Shown: positions 7,776 to 17,287, counted from the first letter of the stretch. The stretch is DNA of 28,711 bases from an uncultured Butyricicoccus sp. (GCA_934532985.1 CAKTAV010000019.1:1-28711); one strand, 5' to 3'. Notes: generated by a model from the sequence alone, not told the origin. A program made the numbers and translations.

Positions 7776-10133
7776 TCAGCCAATATATTCCTCAATCTCA
7801 TTTCCGATTGCGCTGACAATGCGCTGATGCGCGCTAGAATAGTTGTCCAGCTGCTTTCCGCCGTTCAGCTTGGATCGCAGCGGCAGGGTGATATAATACT
7901 TTCCCTGATACTTCGTATAGGTATAGCACGCAATGTACTTATTGTCCTTCAAAATGATATTGCCATTCTTATCCCGCTGAAGGCGAATGCGAAGAATCGC
8001 GCTGTCACGATTGCCGGTAATCTGGTCAATGCTGGACTGGAAATCGCCGAGCGAATAGAAGCACGGAACCTTTCTGCCATCCTGCGCCGTAATCGTCATG
8101 TACTTTTGCAGCAGATGGCAGTGCGAACCGACAATATAGTCCACGCCCAAATCTGCCAGCTCCTGCGCCGCGTCCTTCTGGCTCGGCTTAATGGCGCTGG
8201 CATTCTTGATGCCCCAGTGCATGTATACAATGACATATTCTGCTCCGGCCTCACGAATATTCTGAATATCCTGCTCTGCCTTTTTCTTCGTATAGTAATT
8301 CAGATAGGTATCCTTTGTAGACTGCGACCAGTTATCGTCTTTGCCATTGTAGCCCGTAATATCCGATACATAGGACAGATAGCCAACCTTAATTCCGTTG
8401 ACATCTGCAACAAAAAATCGGCTGTCCTTTTTGCCGTTAAACAGACCGGTGCGCGCCAGCTTATACCGATCCACCTGTTCAATCGTCTCGCGGACGCCCT
8501 GTAATCCTGCATCAGCATTGTGGTTATTCGCCATGACAACGCCGTCAAAGCCCGCATGCTTCACCGCATCCAGATAGCGGCTCGGCGCATTGCAGTTCGG
8601 CTTATTGTTGACATATGCCTCCTCATGCATGTACGGCCACGTCGAGGAAAGGGTGGTTTCCAGATTGCCAACAGCAAAATCCGCGCCGGAAATCAGCTTT
8701 TTGACACCGTCATAGCTCTCATTAAAATTATAATTGCCGGTGCTGTAGCCCTGTTTTCCCTGCTGGGCGCCCGTGCACATCATGTCGCCGACCATCATAA
8801 TCAGCGCATTACCGTCATTGTCATCTGTGGGATTATCCCAGCTGCCATCTGCTTGCTTTTGATAACGCGAGGTGATCGCACTGAGAGCGCTCATCGGCGC
8901 GCGGTCTACTGTAACGCGGCAGGTCTTTGTCACACCCAGCTTCGCCGAGCGACAATAGATCTTGCAAATGCCGGCGGAAACACCGGTAATTTTTCCATCA
9001 CTGTTGACGGTTGCAATACTGGAATCACTGCTCCGCCAAGACAGGCTGGACGCATTTCCCCAGCCATAATACACGTCCAACTTGCGCGAGGCCTTGGAGC
9101 GCAGAAAGATGGCATCCTGCTCCAGTTTCAACGCCGAACGGTACTCCGCCTTGACAATCTTTGAATATTTACTGTAGATGCGGTTGCCGTTGGCATCCGT
9201 CTGATAACTGCGCACCTTATAGTAGACGCGGTTTTTTCCGTGGTCAAACGAAGCGTCAATATAGGTTCCCTGCGTCGGATCCTTCACCGTTGTAATCCGT
9301 TCAAAGCTTCCGTTCTTGGAATACGCACGATAGACCTCGTATCCTTCCGGATCCTCCGGCTTTTTCCAATATACTTCGATGCCCGCTTTGCTTACGCTGG
9401 AAATTTTGACACCATACGGACGCACGGGAATCGTTGCCGTACAGATTCGGCTCGGGCTGCTCTGGTATGTCTTGTCCGCTGGCACGGCAATCACACGGTA
9501 GTAGTGTGTCTTTCCGCCCTGTGTCTTGCGGTCAGTATATTGCGTCTTGCTTACCGTCGCAATTGTGCTCCACGATTGCTTTTTCAGCTTGCGCTGAACG
9601 ATATACTGCTTCGCGCCGGACACTTTGTTCCAATGAACATGCAGATAGGCATCGCCCGACGACGAGCACTTCGCGTAAACATTTTTCGGCTTCGGCAGAC
9701 GGACCGTTACCTTCATTTTCGCCGCAGCACCGGAACCGTCCGTTGCCTTGACGGTAATCGTCGCTTTTCCGAGGGCATTGCCCGTCAGAACGCCGCTCTC
9801 CGACACCGACACAACCTTTGGATCGGATGACGAATACGTCAGCTGCTGATTGGTCGCGTTTTCCGGCACGATGATCGGCGCCAGCTGCTGCTGTGCTTCC
9901 CGCGCGATGGTATCGGACTTTGGCAGCGAAATGCTCTCTACCGCAATGCTTTCCTGTTCCGGGCTTTCCGGCGTCACTGTTCCTTCCGGAAGATCGGCAC
10001 GATCCGTTTCCTCCCCCTGTGCAGTCACCATGGCATCCTCTGCTGTCACATCCGCCGCATATGCCAGCGGCGCCAGCAAGAACGTTCCTGCCAAAAGGCC
10101 ACAGCAAAGCTTCCTACCCAAGTTCTGTTTCAT
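7776..10133 (-). CDS. secreted CapA-like protein with Big2 and fibronectin type III domains
   Basis: The 785-residue protein has a clean signal peptide (about residues 1-26, cleavage after AYA). A linker leads into a bacterial Ig-like (Big2) domain (80-145), two fibronectin type III-like domains (about 146-236 and 238-332), a second Big2 domain (335-410) and a CapA/poly-gamma-glutamate type metallophosphatase-like domain (about 443-715). CapA motifs are VGDMM (448-452), GNLE (489-492), NNHN (536-539), MHWG, GSHCHLLQ (669-676) and YSLGDF. There is no LPXTG motif or C-terminal membrane helix, so it is probably secreted or held non-covalently. CapA domains act in capsule polyglutamate synthesis, but no capB, capC or capE is nearby, so a surface hydrolase role is equally possible. 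GGGGAAACG precedes the chosen start; an upstream in-frame extension lacks support. Confidence 0.85.
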   Translation of the reverse strand: MKQNLGRKLCCGLLAGTFLLAPLAYAADVTAEDAMVTAQGEETDRADLPEGTVTPESPEQESIAVESISLPKSDTIAREAQQQLAPIIVPENATNQQLTYSSSDPKVVSVSESGVLTGNALGKATITVKATDGSGAAAKMKVTVRLPKPKNVYAKCSSSGDAYLHVHWNKVSGAKQYIVQRKLKKQSWSTIATVSKTQYTDRKTQGGKTHYYRVIAVPADKTYQSSPSRICTATIPVRPYGVKISSVSKAGIEVYWKKPEDPEGYEVYRAYSKNGSFERITTVKDPTQGTYIDASFDHGKNRVYYKVRSYQTDANGNRIYSKYSKIVKAEYRSALKLEQDAIFLRSKASRKLDVYYGWGNASSLSWRSSDSSIATVNSDGKITGVSAGICKIYCRSAKLGVTKTCRVTVDRAPMSALSAITSRYQKQADGSWDNPTDDNDGNALIMMVGDMMCTGAQQGKQGYSTGNYNFNESYDGVKKLISGADFAVGNLETTLSSTWPYMHEEAYVNNKPNCNAPSRYLDAVKHAGFDGVVMANNHNADAGLQGVRETIEQVDRYKLARTGLFNGKKDSRFFVADVNGIKVGYLSYVSDITGYNGKDDNWSQSTKDTYLNYYTKKKAEQDIQNIREAGAEYVIVYMHWGIKNASAIKPSQKDAAQELADLGVDYIVGSHCHLLQKYMTITAQDGRKVPCFYSLGDFQSSIDQITGNRDSAILRIRLQRDKNGNIILKDNKYIACYTYTKYQGKYYITLPLRSKLNGGKQLDNYSSAHQRIVSAIGNEIEEYIG

Positions 10134-10172
10134 TTCGTTTCCCCTTTGCCATAAACTATTCATATGCTTGAT

Positions 10173-10178
10173 ATTATA
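10173..10178 (-). promoter_or_regulatory. -10 box of the capA-like gene
   Basis: A perfect TATAAT on the minus strand lies about 40 bp before the capA-like start and downstream of the biosynthetic operon terminator. The matching -35 is weak (TTTCGT-like), so this is a probable rather than strong promoter. Confidence 0.45.
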
Positions 10179-10232
10179 GCATTTCCATCCAAAGAACGAA
10201 AGGATTTTCTTACCGCAGCATCTCCTTTCTAT

Positions 10233-10272
10233 AAAAAAGAAGCAGAGGCAGATCTCTCCGCCCCTGCTTCTT
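10233..10272 (-). terminator. terminator of the biosynthetic operon
   Basis: On the minus strand GAAGCAGGGGC pairs with GCCTCTGCTTC (one mismatch, stem bases at plus positions 10239-10270), followed directly by TTTTTT (10233-10238). The stem begins at the PPTase stop codon. This is a classic Rho-independent terminator. Confidence 0.88.
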
Positions 10273-10963
10273 ATGTACACTTCGTTATCTGATGCACTTT
10301 CTGTATCACAATGGGATGGTCGGCAATCGCTGTCCAGCAGCCAGAGTGCCCTTTTCCAAACCTGAGATGCGTTTCATCCCGCCACACTATCGAATACATG
10401 GCCGTCGGAAAAACGCCGCCGCATTGTTCATACACCGCAGAAAAATCCATACTTTTCAACTGTTGCATCGAACGAATACCCTCTCCGGTTCGTTTGAGCC
10501 ACGCCTCCTTCATCGTCCAAAAGGCCGTGCGCCAAACGCAGGCCTCGTCCTGTTCCCGCTCGGCTAAAATTTGTTGTTCCTGTTTGGAAGTCACGCGGTT
10601 CATAACACCATAGTCGTCCCGTACCCACGATTCCACATCCACGCCAACCTCTCCTTTTCCCAGCAGGCACGCAACCATGCTTTCACTGTGAGACAGGCTT
10701 ATGTCCCACTCCGTGCCCTCCAGCGTAGGTCGTCCGCTTTTCATGATTTTCCATGATGTCAGCGGGATGCCGCACTGCTTCAATCCTTTCACGGCAAGAC
10801 TGGCAGCAAGTAAGCTGCGCTGACGATCCGCCGTACTATGAAAACGCTGCGCATATATCTTGCGGAATGCCGGAATTGCATCACATGAAATCAACTGTTT
10901 TTCCTCCGGCATCTGTTGCTCATCCCAGAGTAGGAGCAAGCTGTTCAAATGGTTTTTCTGCAT
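10271..10963 (-). CDS. Sfp-type 4'-phosphopantetheinyl transferase
   Basis: A protein of 230 residues with the PPTase core motifs: SLSHS (89-93), GVDVE (107-111, Mg2+ ligands Asp109 and Glu111) and WTMKEAWLK (149-157, catalytic Glu/Lys). It transfers phosphopantetheine from CoA to the conserved Ser of carrier proteins. The start at 10963 is preceded by AGGAG at good spacing; the open frame extends 76 codons further into the NRPS gene but has no matching start. It is the last gene of the operon, 58 bp after the NRPS, and presumably activates ACP1, ACP2 and the NRPS T domain. Confidence 0.9.
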   Translation of the reverse strand: MQKNHLNSLLLLWDEQQMPEEKQLISCDAIPAFRKIYAQRFHSTADRQRSLLAASLAVKGLKQCGIPLTSWKIMKSGRPTLEGTEWDISLSHSESMVACLLGKGEVGVDVESWVRDDYGVMNRVTSKQEQQILAEREQDEACVWRTAFWTMKEAWLKRTGEGIRSMQQLKSMDFSAVYEQCGGVFPTAMYSIVWRDETHLRFGKGHSGCWTAIADHPIVIQKVHQITKCT

Positions 10964-11021
10964 TCTTTCTCCTTCTCGGCACAACAAACCGTCCGAAATA
11001 CGCTTTCTGATCGAAGTATTG

Positions 11022-14000
11022 TTACCACATATTTTTGCGGAAGCCATCCTGATACAATCGGCGCATATATTCCGCATCATTCTCCGGCCACAGGAATCCG
11101 CACTGACGCAGCAATGCCGTGCTCCTTGTGTTTGCCATGCGCGACCGGCTTCCCGAATTCGGAATATACGAAGCAGAATGCATGATAACAAGATCCATAA
11201 TGCTGCGGTTTTCCGACTGGGCGGATTGCAGCCGCTCCATCATCTGATCCAGTGAAATCATCTCCATCGGTGTCCGCATGTCCGCTGCACGCAATAACTC
11301 ATAAAAATCTGCCGTGGATAGCTTATTGGGATTGTACACGTGATAGGTGGCATTGAGTGGAGCATATCGAATCAGCCGCACCATTGCCTCTGCAACTTTA
11401 TCGACGTAGGACAAATCCAATACCTTTTTCGTAACGCACGGCAAAAAGTTCAGCCGGAAGAACGACCGCAGCACAATATAAAAGGCGTTCTCATCGGCAT
11501 TGCGCTGAATCAGTCCGGTTTTCCAATCCGCAACGATCATCCCCGTTCGGAATACCGTGCAGTTGACGCCTTTCTTTCGATAGGCTTCGATTAGCTGCTC
11601 ACTCTTAATCTTGGAATCCGAATAAAGCTCTCTGGCGTCGGAGCAATCCGGCATATATGTCTCGTCAAACAGCTGATAATTTTCTTTAACCGCATTGTCC
11701 AGAACACGAATAGACGAAACAAAATAAAAGTCCGCATGATATTCCAAGCACTTTTCCAGCAGGTACTGGGTAGAATCCACATTGATCTTCTGAAAATCCT
11801 CCACCTTACCATAGTGTGTCGTCTTTGCGCCGCAGTGGAACACACAGTCCACCTGATTCCACAACGCACGGCACGCTTCCTCGGAAAGTCCGCCGTCCGG
11901 CAGAGACATTTCTCCATTCCATATTTGAACTCGATCGGCAAATCGCTCCAGAATACCCGCACCGAAATAGTATTCCATATTTCGCTTCAGTCTCTGCTCC
12001 GGCTCGTTTCCACGAATCAGCAAGTGAAGCACTGCGTCTGTCTGTTCCAGCAGATCGCGCACCAGATATGCGCCGAGGTATCCCGTCGAACCGGTCAGTA
12101 AAATACCGGAATAGTGCCGATCACACAGCACGCTCTCACTCCGCTCTGCCGCAACGCGCTGCTCCATCTCCTCCTCCATCTGATCCAGTCGGCGGTCGTC
12201 CTCCCCCGACGGAATGGTTGCGCTCACTTTATCTCTGAACTGCGTGAGCTTATCTCCGAAGGTATCCCGCTCGGTAATATTCTGTGCCAGACTGCGCACC
12301 GTCCGGAACTGGAATAGCTGAGTCAGCGTCACTTCATACTCTTTTTCCAGTAAATTAAACAGCGCGATGCCCTTCAGCGAGTCGCCGCCGATTTCAAAGA
12401 AATCGTCCTCGATGCTGAAATCCTTGGTTTGCAGCACATCGCAAAACAGCTGGAAAATATGCTTCTCCCGCTCGGTGCTCGGTGCGGCAGCCGAGCGCAC
12501 ATTCTGCTCGGCGCGCATGGCTTCCAGCGCCCGACGATCCACTTTTCCATTCGCCGTGAGAGGAATACGATCCACCTTATATATCTGCCGCGGTACCATA
12601 TACGACATCAGTTCCCTCTCCAAATAAGACTGAAACTCGGCTGCCGCAACGTACTCTTCCGCCGTATAAAACAGCACAAGAACATTTCGATCGGCTCCGG
12701 TAAGCGCAGCGACCGCCCGGTCAACCCCCGGATAGCTCTGCGCCTTTGCTGAAATCTCATCCAACTCCACACGGTAGCCGTTGATCTTGACTTGCTGATC
12801 CTTTCTGCCCAAGAAGGTCATGTATCCGTCCGCCGTCAGCATACCATAATCGCCCGTTCGATAAATACGTCCAAGCTCCGGATGGGTAACAAACGACTGC
12901 TGTGTCAGCTCCTCACTGCCGGCATAGCCGACTGCCACGCCGGCGCCGCCAATCCAGATCTCTCCCGCAGTGCAAGGTGCGGCCAGATTTCCCTTCCAGT
13001 CCAGAACATACATCGTTTGATTGGATAGCGGATAGCCATACGGAATGGTCGTCCACTCCTTTTCCACCTTGTCAATCGGGTAGAAAATCGACCAAATCGC
13101 GCCCTCTGTCGCACCTCCCAAGCTGATCACCTGACTATGCGGATAGGTACTCCGAATGGTATCCGGCAGCGTCACCGGAATATAGTCTCCTGAGAGCAGC
13201 ACCAGACGCAAGCTGTGGTAATTCAAAATGCTGCGTCGTATACTCGCCCTCTCTTCCCCGAAAATATTGCGATAGTACGGCATGACGTCTTCTTCGGTAT
13301 CCAGCAGGAGCGACATCAATGCCGGAACCGAGTTCCAGATGGTGATACGGTAATCCGAAATCAACCGGCGGATCGCGTGCATATGATGATGATCCTGCGT
13401 AAACACAACCGCAGCTCCCGCCATTACAGCGCCGAAGAGATCATACACTGACAAGTCAAAGGTCAGCTCGGAAATGCCCAAAATCCGGTCATTGCTCGTC
13501 ACCTGAAAGCGGGTATTGATGTCGTAAATAGTATTCCACGCCTGTCCATGCGTAATCATAACGCCCTTTGGCTTTCCCGTACTGCCGGAGGTAAAAATAA
13601 TATACGCCAATGTTTCCGGACAAACCAATACTGGAGCAAAGTCCTCCTGTGGCTCCGTCAGCATCTGTCTGCTGTCTTTTGGCGTCACGTTCCACGAAGC
13701 GCCCGCCAGCCGCTTCATATCCTCATACCGGCTTTCCGGTGTATCCGGCATATACGGTACATAAAACGCGCCGCAGCGAAGGATCGCCAGAATCGCCGCA
13801 TACATTTCCACCGTCTTTGTCGCTTCCAGCATCACGCCATCGCCCGACTGTACGCCGCGTTTTTGCAGTGCCGCCGCAATCTTCCAAACAGCCTTCGCCA
13901 GCTGCGCATACGTCCACTGTTGTTCGACATCTACTGCCGCCAGCGAATCCGGCTCGTGCATCGCGTTGCGGTCCAGCTCCGCGCCTAAAATGCCCTTGCT

Positions 14001-15338
14001 GGGTAAGTGCAACTGCATTTTCTGCTCGTAGTGAGTCCACGCCACTTTCTTTTTTTCCTCTATGTTGCGCAGGCATTTCGTGTCCTGTCGGACAAGCGCC
14101 TGAAAATGCGCAAACATCGCGTCGATCAAGCCTTCGGCAAAGGAATTCTGATCAAAGTCCCAGAACACATACAGCTTGTTGCGGTTCGCCATAATCTGAC
14201 AATCCAAAATCACCTGTGAAGTTTGAGAATACCCACGGGTCATCTCATATTCCGTGTCGTCAATGTCCATCTGCTGGTTTTCATACACCATAGAGGTAAA
14301 GACCACTGGATAAATACCCGCTCGGGAACCTTTCTCTCGGGCAATTTCGCGCATAAACTCCAGTCCACTGTATGATTTGTGCCGCAGTGCATCAATCATG
14401 CGAAATTGCAATGTCCGGCAAAACTTTGGGAAATCATACGCCTGCTCCATAGATACCGGGATTAACAAAATGGACGTAAAATCACCGATGGTTTCTTTTA
14501 CGCTTTCGTCCATGCGGTCAAATACCGGAAGATTCAGCGCAAATTCCTTTTTTCCGCTGTACAATCCGATAACATATGCATACGCGCCAAGCAGATAGGT
14601 CGACGGCGTCATGTTCATCCCGCGCGCAACGCTCTTGAGCTGCTCCCACTGCTCGGCGGAAATCTCCATCTCACGTCGGGAATAGCTTCTGCGATTTTTG
14701 CGCGTTTCCGATGCCGGAAAATCCGGCGCGCCGGGAAAGTTGTCCAGCCGTTTCATCCAATAGGCATGGTCTCTGTTCCATTTGCTGTTCGTATCCTGCC
14801 GCTCCTGCTCCTTTGCGCTGCAATAGTCCAGAAAGTTGCGATCCATCGGGTACGGCGTGCTCTCCTCCCCACAGTATTCAATCACTTTGTGAATCAAAAA
14901 ACGCAGGCTCATGCCGTCTGCAATCATCATATCCACGCCAAAATGATACACAACCTGCGGAGAATCTGGAAGCAAAAATGCCGTCATGGAAAACAGCGGA
15001 CCATGAAAAATGTCATAGTTCTCCTTGGTATTACGATAGAACTCGTTTTCAATAAACTCCTCCGCGTCCTCTCTCGTACGGTACGACAAGTCGATACAGC
15101 AAATCGTATACGGCTCTCGTCGCTGAGACAGCCGCTGCCGCCCATCTTTTGTGAAAATAATCTGCATCGATGCCTGTTCCTGAATGATTCGATTAAGTGC
15201 TTTTTCCATCACCGGAACCGGCTTTTCACATCGGAATTCATACAGAATTCTCGTTCCGTCCTCGCTCTCTTGTCTGCCTACGTAGTACGCTCGCTGTATT
15301 TCTGTAAGCGGATATGTCTTTTCCGTCTCTGGTTTCAT
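11022..15338 (-). CDS. single-module NRPS, Cy-A(Cys)-T-R
   Basis: The 1438-residue synthetase has four domains. A heterocyclisation-type condensation domain (about 5-435) begins PLTEIQRAYYVGR and has DxxxxD (Asp136, Asp141) in place of HHxxxDG. The adenylation domain (about 450-945) has FTSGSTGKPKG and core residues Asp628, Leu629, Tyr632, Asn669, Leu714, Ser716, Leu740, Ile748, Trp749 and Lys932, reading DLYNLSLIWK, a well-known cysteine code. A carrier domain has GGDSL (Ser987). The C-terminal thioester reductase (about 1075-1438) has GSTGYLG (1083-1089) and the catalytic YSDSK (Tyr1239, Lys1243). Predicted action: condense an acyl donor with Cys, cyclise to a thiazoline and release by NADPH reduction as aldehyde or alcohol. 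There is no upstream module, so the donor must be a free-standing carrier protein; ACP2 is the best candidate. Confidence 0.95.
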   Translation of the reverse strand: MKPETEKTYPLTEIQRAYYVGRQESEDGTRILYEFRCEKPVPVMEKALNRIIQEQASMQIIFTKDGRQRLSQRREPYTICCIDLSYRTREDAEEFIENEFYRNTKENYDIFHGPLFSMTAFLLPDSPQVVYHFGVDMMIADGMSLRFLIHKVIEYCGEESTPYPMDRNFLDYCSAKEQERQDTNSKWNRDHAYWMKRLDNFPGAPDFPASETRKNRRSYSRREMEISAEQWEQLKSVARGMNMTPSTYLLGAYAYVIGLYSGKKEFALNLPVFDRMDESVKETIGDFTSILLIPVSMEQAYDFPKFCRTLQFRMIDALRHKSYSGLEFMREIAREKGSRAGIYPVVFTSMVYENQQMDIDDTEYEMTRGYSQTSQVILDCQIMANRNKLYVFWDFDQNSFAEGLIDAMFAHFQALVRQDTKCLRNIEEKKKVAWTHYEQKMQLHLPSKGILGAELDRNAMHEPDSLAAVDVEQQWTYAQLAKAVWKIAAALQKRGVQSGDGVMLEATKTVEMYAAILAILRCGAFYVPYMPDTPESRYEDMKRLAGASWNVTPKDSRQMLTEPQEDFAPVLVCPETLAYIIFTSGSTGKPKGVMITHGQAWNTIYDINTRFQVTSNDRILGISELTFDLSVYDLFGAVMAGAAVVFTQDHHHMHAIRRLISDYRITIWNSVPALMSLLLDTEEDVMPYYRNIFGEERASIRRSILNYHSLRLVLLSGDYIPVTLPDTIRSTYPHSQVISLGGATEGAIWSIFYPIDKVEKEWTTIPYGYPLSNQTMYVLDWKGNLAAPCTAGEIWIGGAGVAVGYAGSEELTQQSFVTHPELGRIYRTGDYGMLTADGYMTFLGRKDQQVKINGYRVELDEISAKAQSYPGVDRAVAALTGADRNVLVLFYTAEEYVAAAEFQSYLERELMSYMVPRQIYKVDRIPLTANGKVDRRALEAMRAEQNVRSAAAPSTEREKHIFQLFCDVLQTKDFSIEDDFFEIGGDSLKGIALFNLLEKEYEVTLTQLFQFRTVRSLAQNITERDTFGDKLTQFRDKVSATIPSGEDDRRLDQMEEEMEQRVAAERSESVLCDRHYSGILLTGSTGYLGAYLVRDLLEQTDAVLHLLIRGNEPEQRLKRNMEYYFGAGILERFADRVQIWNGEMSLPDGGLSEEACRALWNQVDCVFHCGAKTTHYGKVEDFQKINVDSTQYLLEKCLEYHADFYFVSSIRVLDNAVKENYQLFDETYMPDCSDARELYSDSKIKSEQLIEAYRKKGVNCTVFRTGMIVADWKTGLIQRNADENAFYIVLRSFFRLNFLPCVTKKVLDLSYVDKVAEAMVRLIRYAPLNATYHVYNPNKLSTADFYELLRAADMRTPMEMISLDQMMERLQSAQSENRSIMDLVIMHSASYIPNSGSRSRMANTRSTALLRQCGFLWPENDAEYMRRLYQDGFRKNMW

Positions 15339-15352
15339 ACTTGCTGCCCTTC

Positions 15353-16312
15353 CTATTTCTTTGCACCGACCGCCATCGCAAACAAAAAGATTTGATTTGG
15401 CTGAAGCGCAAAGCAGTCTTGAATTCGCTCAAACTCTTGGTCACCAATAATACAGCTTCCAAGTCCCATTTTCTCTGCCTGCATCGTGAGAAATCCTGCC
15501 AGAATTCCGCTGTCAACCATTCCGTAAAAATAACCCCGTGTCCCGTATTTCGGCATATTGACATCGGCATTGTACACAAAATATAAGTTAACACACGCCT
15601 GTTCAAAAATGCCGCGGTTCATCGGGTTATGTACGTTTCCCTTGATGCAGTCACCGCCACGAATCCGGTGCAGCGCATGGGTATACGGTGCGTAGTAATA
15701 CAATCCGCCCGATACTCCCGCCACACGATTTTCTGCCACATAGACATACAGATCCACAGGCGCAAGTCCACCTGCACTCGGATAATACCGCTCCGAGCAA
15801 TGCGGCGACACACGCCGTCCTGCAATCTGAAACAGTTCCGACACCTCATCCAGCGATAGTTTCCTCTCGGAAAATTCACGTGTGCTCACTCGATGGAGGA
15901 ATACCGGGGCAATCTCCGTTTGCTCCAGTACGATCGGCTCCTTTGCTGTATAAATGCAGCGCCGCAGCGCCTGCTGTTGAAACTGTTCCAGATGCTTTTC
16001 CGTATACAAGCTAAAGTCATGCTGCTGTCTCAGATTTCTTCCCTGCGGATAAAAGACCTTATTGATCTCTTCGACAGAGGTTGTCAGAAATCCTCTCTGT
16101 AAAAATTCCCACACAATCTCTTCCATCCGTTCCGGCGCCACTGCGGGGAATACGCTTTGGATCTCCTCCAGCATCGCTCCCCTCTGCGTCAGATAATAAA
16201 ACTCCGGGAATAATCCGGCAATCTCCGCGTCATATACAAAGCCTTCCATCCACACCTCTTCCCCCTGCACCCGAAAGCGGGCAGAGGAAGACCAAACGTA
16301 TTTTTCAGCCAT
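15353..16312 (-). CDS. SagB/McbC-type FMN oxidase, probable thiazoline oxidase
   Basis: The 319-residue protein has an N-terminal winged-helix-like part (1-110) and a nitroreductase-fold FMN domain (about 135-319). The domain shows the SagB-type signatures RVSTREFSERKLSLDEVSEL, YYPSAGGLAPVDLYVYV and GLGSCIIG, and ends AMAVG. Relatives include McbC and SagB in azole peptides, BmdC for bacillamide and the epothilone Ox domain; they oxidise thiazolines or oxazolines to aromatic azoles using FMN. The gene sits directly before the Cy-containing NRPS, which fits oxidation of the Cys-derived thiazoline. The start at 16312 overlaps the end of the thioesterase gene by 8 bp and has GGAGAA upstream, indicating translational coupling. 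Confidence 0.88.
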   Translation of the reverse strand: MAEKYVWSSSARFRVQGEEVWMEGFVYDAEIAGLFPEFYYLTQRGAMLEEIQSVFPAVAPERMEEIVWEFLQRGFLTTSVEEINKVFYPQGRNLRQQHDFSLYTEKHLEQFQQQALRRCIYTAKEPIVLEQTEIAPVFLHRVSTREFSERKLSLDEVSELFQIAGRRVSPHCSERYYPSAGGLAPVDLYVYVAENRVAGVSGGLYYYAPYTHALHRIRGGDCIKGNVHNPMNRGIFEQACVNLYFVYNADVNMPKYGTRGYFYGMVDSGILAGFLTMQAEKMGLGSCIIGDQEFERIQDCFALQPNQIFLFAMAVGAKK

Positions 16313-16997
16313 AGTTTTCTCCTGTAAATGTCTGTATCTCTTGAAAAATGTCCTGCCAATGGTCAAACAGATAAAAGTGTCGGCCTTCATACGAATGAAA
16401 GAGCGGCTCTGCGGAAAAGAACCGTTTCCATTGCTCCACGCCTTCCTCCGTTAGAGAGCTGTCCGTTCGTCCCCAAAGAACCATTCCCTTGGTATGCTTC
16501 AAACGATATGGTGAAATACATTGATACTTCCGCAGAATCGCAAAATCAGATTGAATCATCGGATACAAATATCGCCGGTACTCGTCGGAATCCAACAATT
16601 CCTCCGCCGTTCCTCCCATGGACAGCAGATATTCCCGGATATGACTGTCATCCGGAATCTCCCGCGGATAGTCCGGCGCCGTCTGTCCCGAAATCACCAC
16701 CCATTCTGCCGGTTGCCCCATCTGCTCTAACGTTCGTGCCGTCTCATACGCAATAATCGAGCCTGCACTGTGTCCGATGATGCACAGTGGATCACATCGT
16801 TCCTTGGCAATGCGCTTTACCGCTTCCTCTACCGTCTCCTCCCAGTTGCTCAGTAACGGTTCGCTCATTCTGGCTCCGTGTCCACTGTATTCGTACAGCT
16901 TCACGTCCTTCCGGTTTGCAAACTGCTTTGCCAATGGGATATAGGTAATCGCAAGCCCTCCGGCATGGGGAAAAACAACTACTCTCACCTCGGTCAT
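16305..16997 (-). CDS. type II thioesterase (Ser nucleophile)
   Basis: An alpha/beta hydrolase of 230 residues in the GrsT/SrfAD class. FPHAGG near the N-terminus is the oxyanion loop, GHSAG (75-79) holds the nucleophile Ser77, Asp179 lies in WGRTDSS, and His207 in EGRHFYLF completes the triad. Type II thioesterases clear wrongly loaded or stalled acyl groups from carrier proteins, and some release products. Its ATG overlaps the ACP2 stop by 4 bp (ATGA), so it is coupled to ACP2 and probably services that carrier or the NRPS T domain. Confidence 0.9.
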   Translation of the reverse strand: MTEVRVVVFPHAGGLAITYIPLAKQFANRKDVKLYEYSGHGARMSEPLLSNWEETVEEAVKRIAKERCDPLCIIGHSAGSIIAYETARTLEQMGQPAEWVVISGQTAPDYPREIPDDSHIREYLLSMGGTAEELLDSDEYRRYLYPMIQSDFAILRKYQCISPYRLKHTKGMVLWGRTDSSLTEEGVEQWKRFFSAEPLFHSYEGRHFYLFDHWQDIFQEIQTFTGENYG

Positions 16998-17257
16998 TCT
17001 CCTCCAAATAAGCGGTCATACGGCGCACGTTTTTCCGCCACAACAATCGCGACCTCTCGGATTGTCTGGTGGTCTGCCAGATCCTCTGCCTCAATCTCGA
17101 TATCATATGCCGTCTCGATGCGGTTGAGCAGCAGCATCGCCGACAGCGATGTTCCGCCCATGGCAAAAAAGTTGTCGTCCAGTCCAACCTCCTGCAGCTC
17201 CAGCAATTCCAGCCACATCTGCTTGATTTCTTCTATGTATTTCTCAATGTTTTGCAT
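16994..17257 (-). CDS. free-standing acyl/peptidyl carrier protein (ACP2)
   Basis: An 87-residue helical carrier protein with the attachment motif FFAMGGTSLSA (Ser37), the GG(D/T)SL form typical of NRPS-linked carriers rather than fatty acid ACP (DSL). GGGAGG precedes the start. Between a ligase and the thioesterase/oxidase/NRPS genes, it most likely receives an acyl group from ANL2 and presents it to the Cy domain of the NRPS. Confidence 0.88.
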   Translation of the reverse strand: MQNIEKYIEEIKQMWLELLELQEVGLDDNFFAMGGTSLSAMLLLNRIETAYDIEIEAEDLADHQTIREVAIVVAEKRAPYDRLFGGE

Positions 17258-17287
17258 GTTTCATACCTCCCATGTTCTTCCGAAAAC

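Noticed and set aside
7761..8504. Plus-strand open frame opposite the capA-like gene
   Set aside because: It lies within a well-supported gene on the other strand and has the basic, low-information composition of a shadow frame.
10271..11191. Longer PPTase start inside the NRPS gene
   Set aside because: The added 76 residues overlap the NRPS C-terminus and show no PPTase similarity; the start at 10963 has a proper AGGAG site.
11022..15338. Thioesterase-type (hydrolytic or macrocyclising) release
   Set aside because: The C-terminal domain has a GxTGxxG nucleotide loop and YxxxK rather than GxSxG, so release is reductive.
15353..16312. Ordinary nitroreductase unrelated to heterocycle formation
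   Set aside because: The RxSxREF/PSAGGL pattern and N-terminal extension match SagB-type oxidases, and the gene is adjacent to a Cy-containing NRPS, so the azole oxidase reading is better supported.
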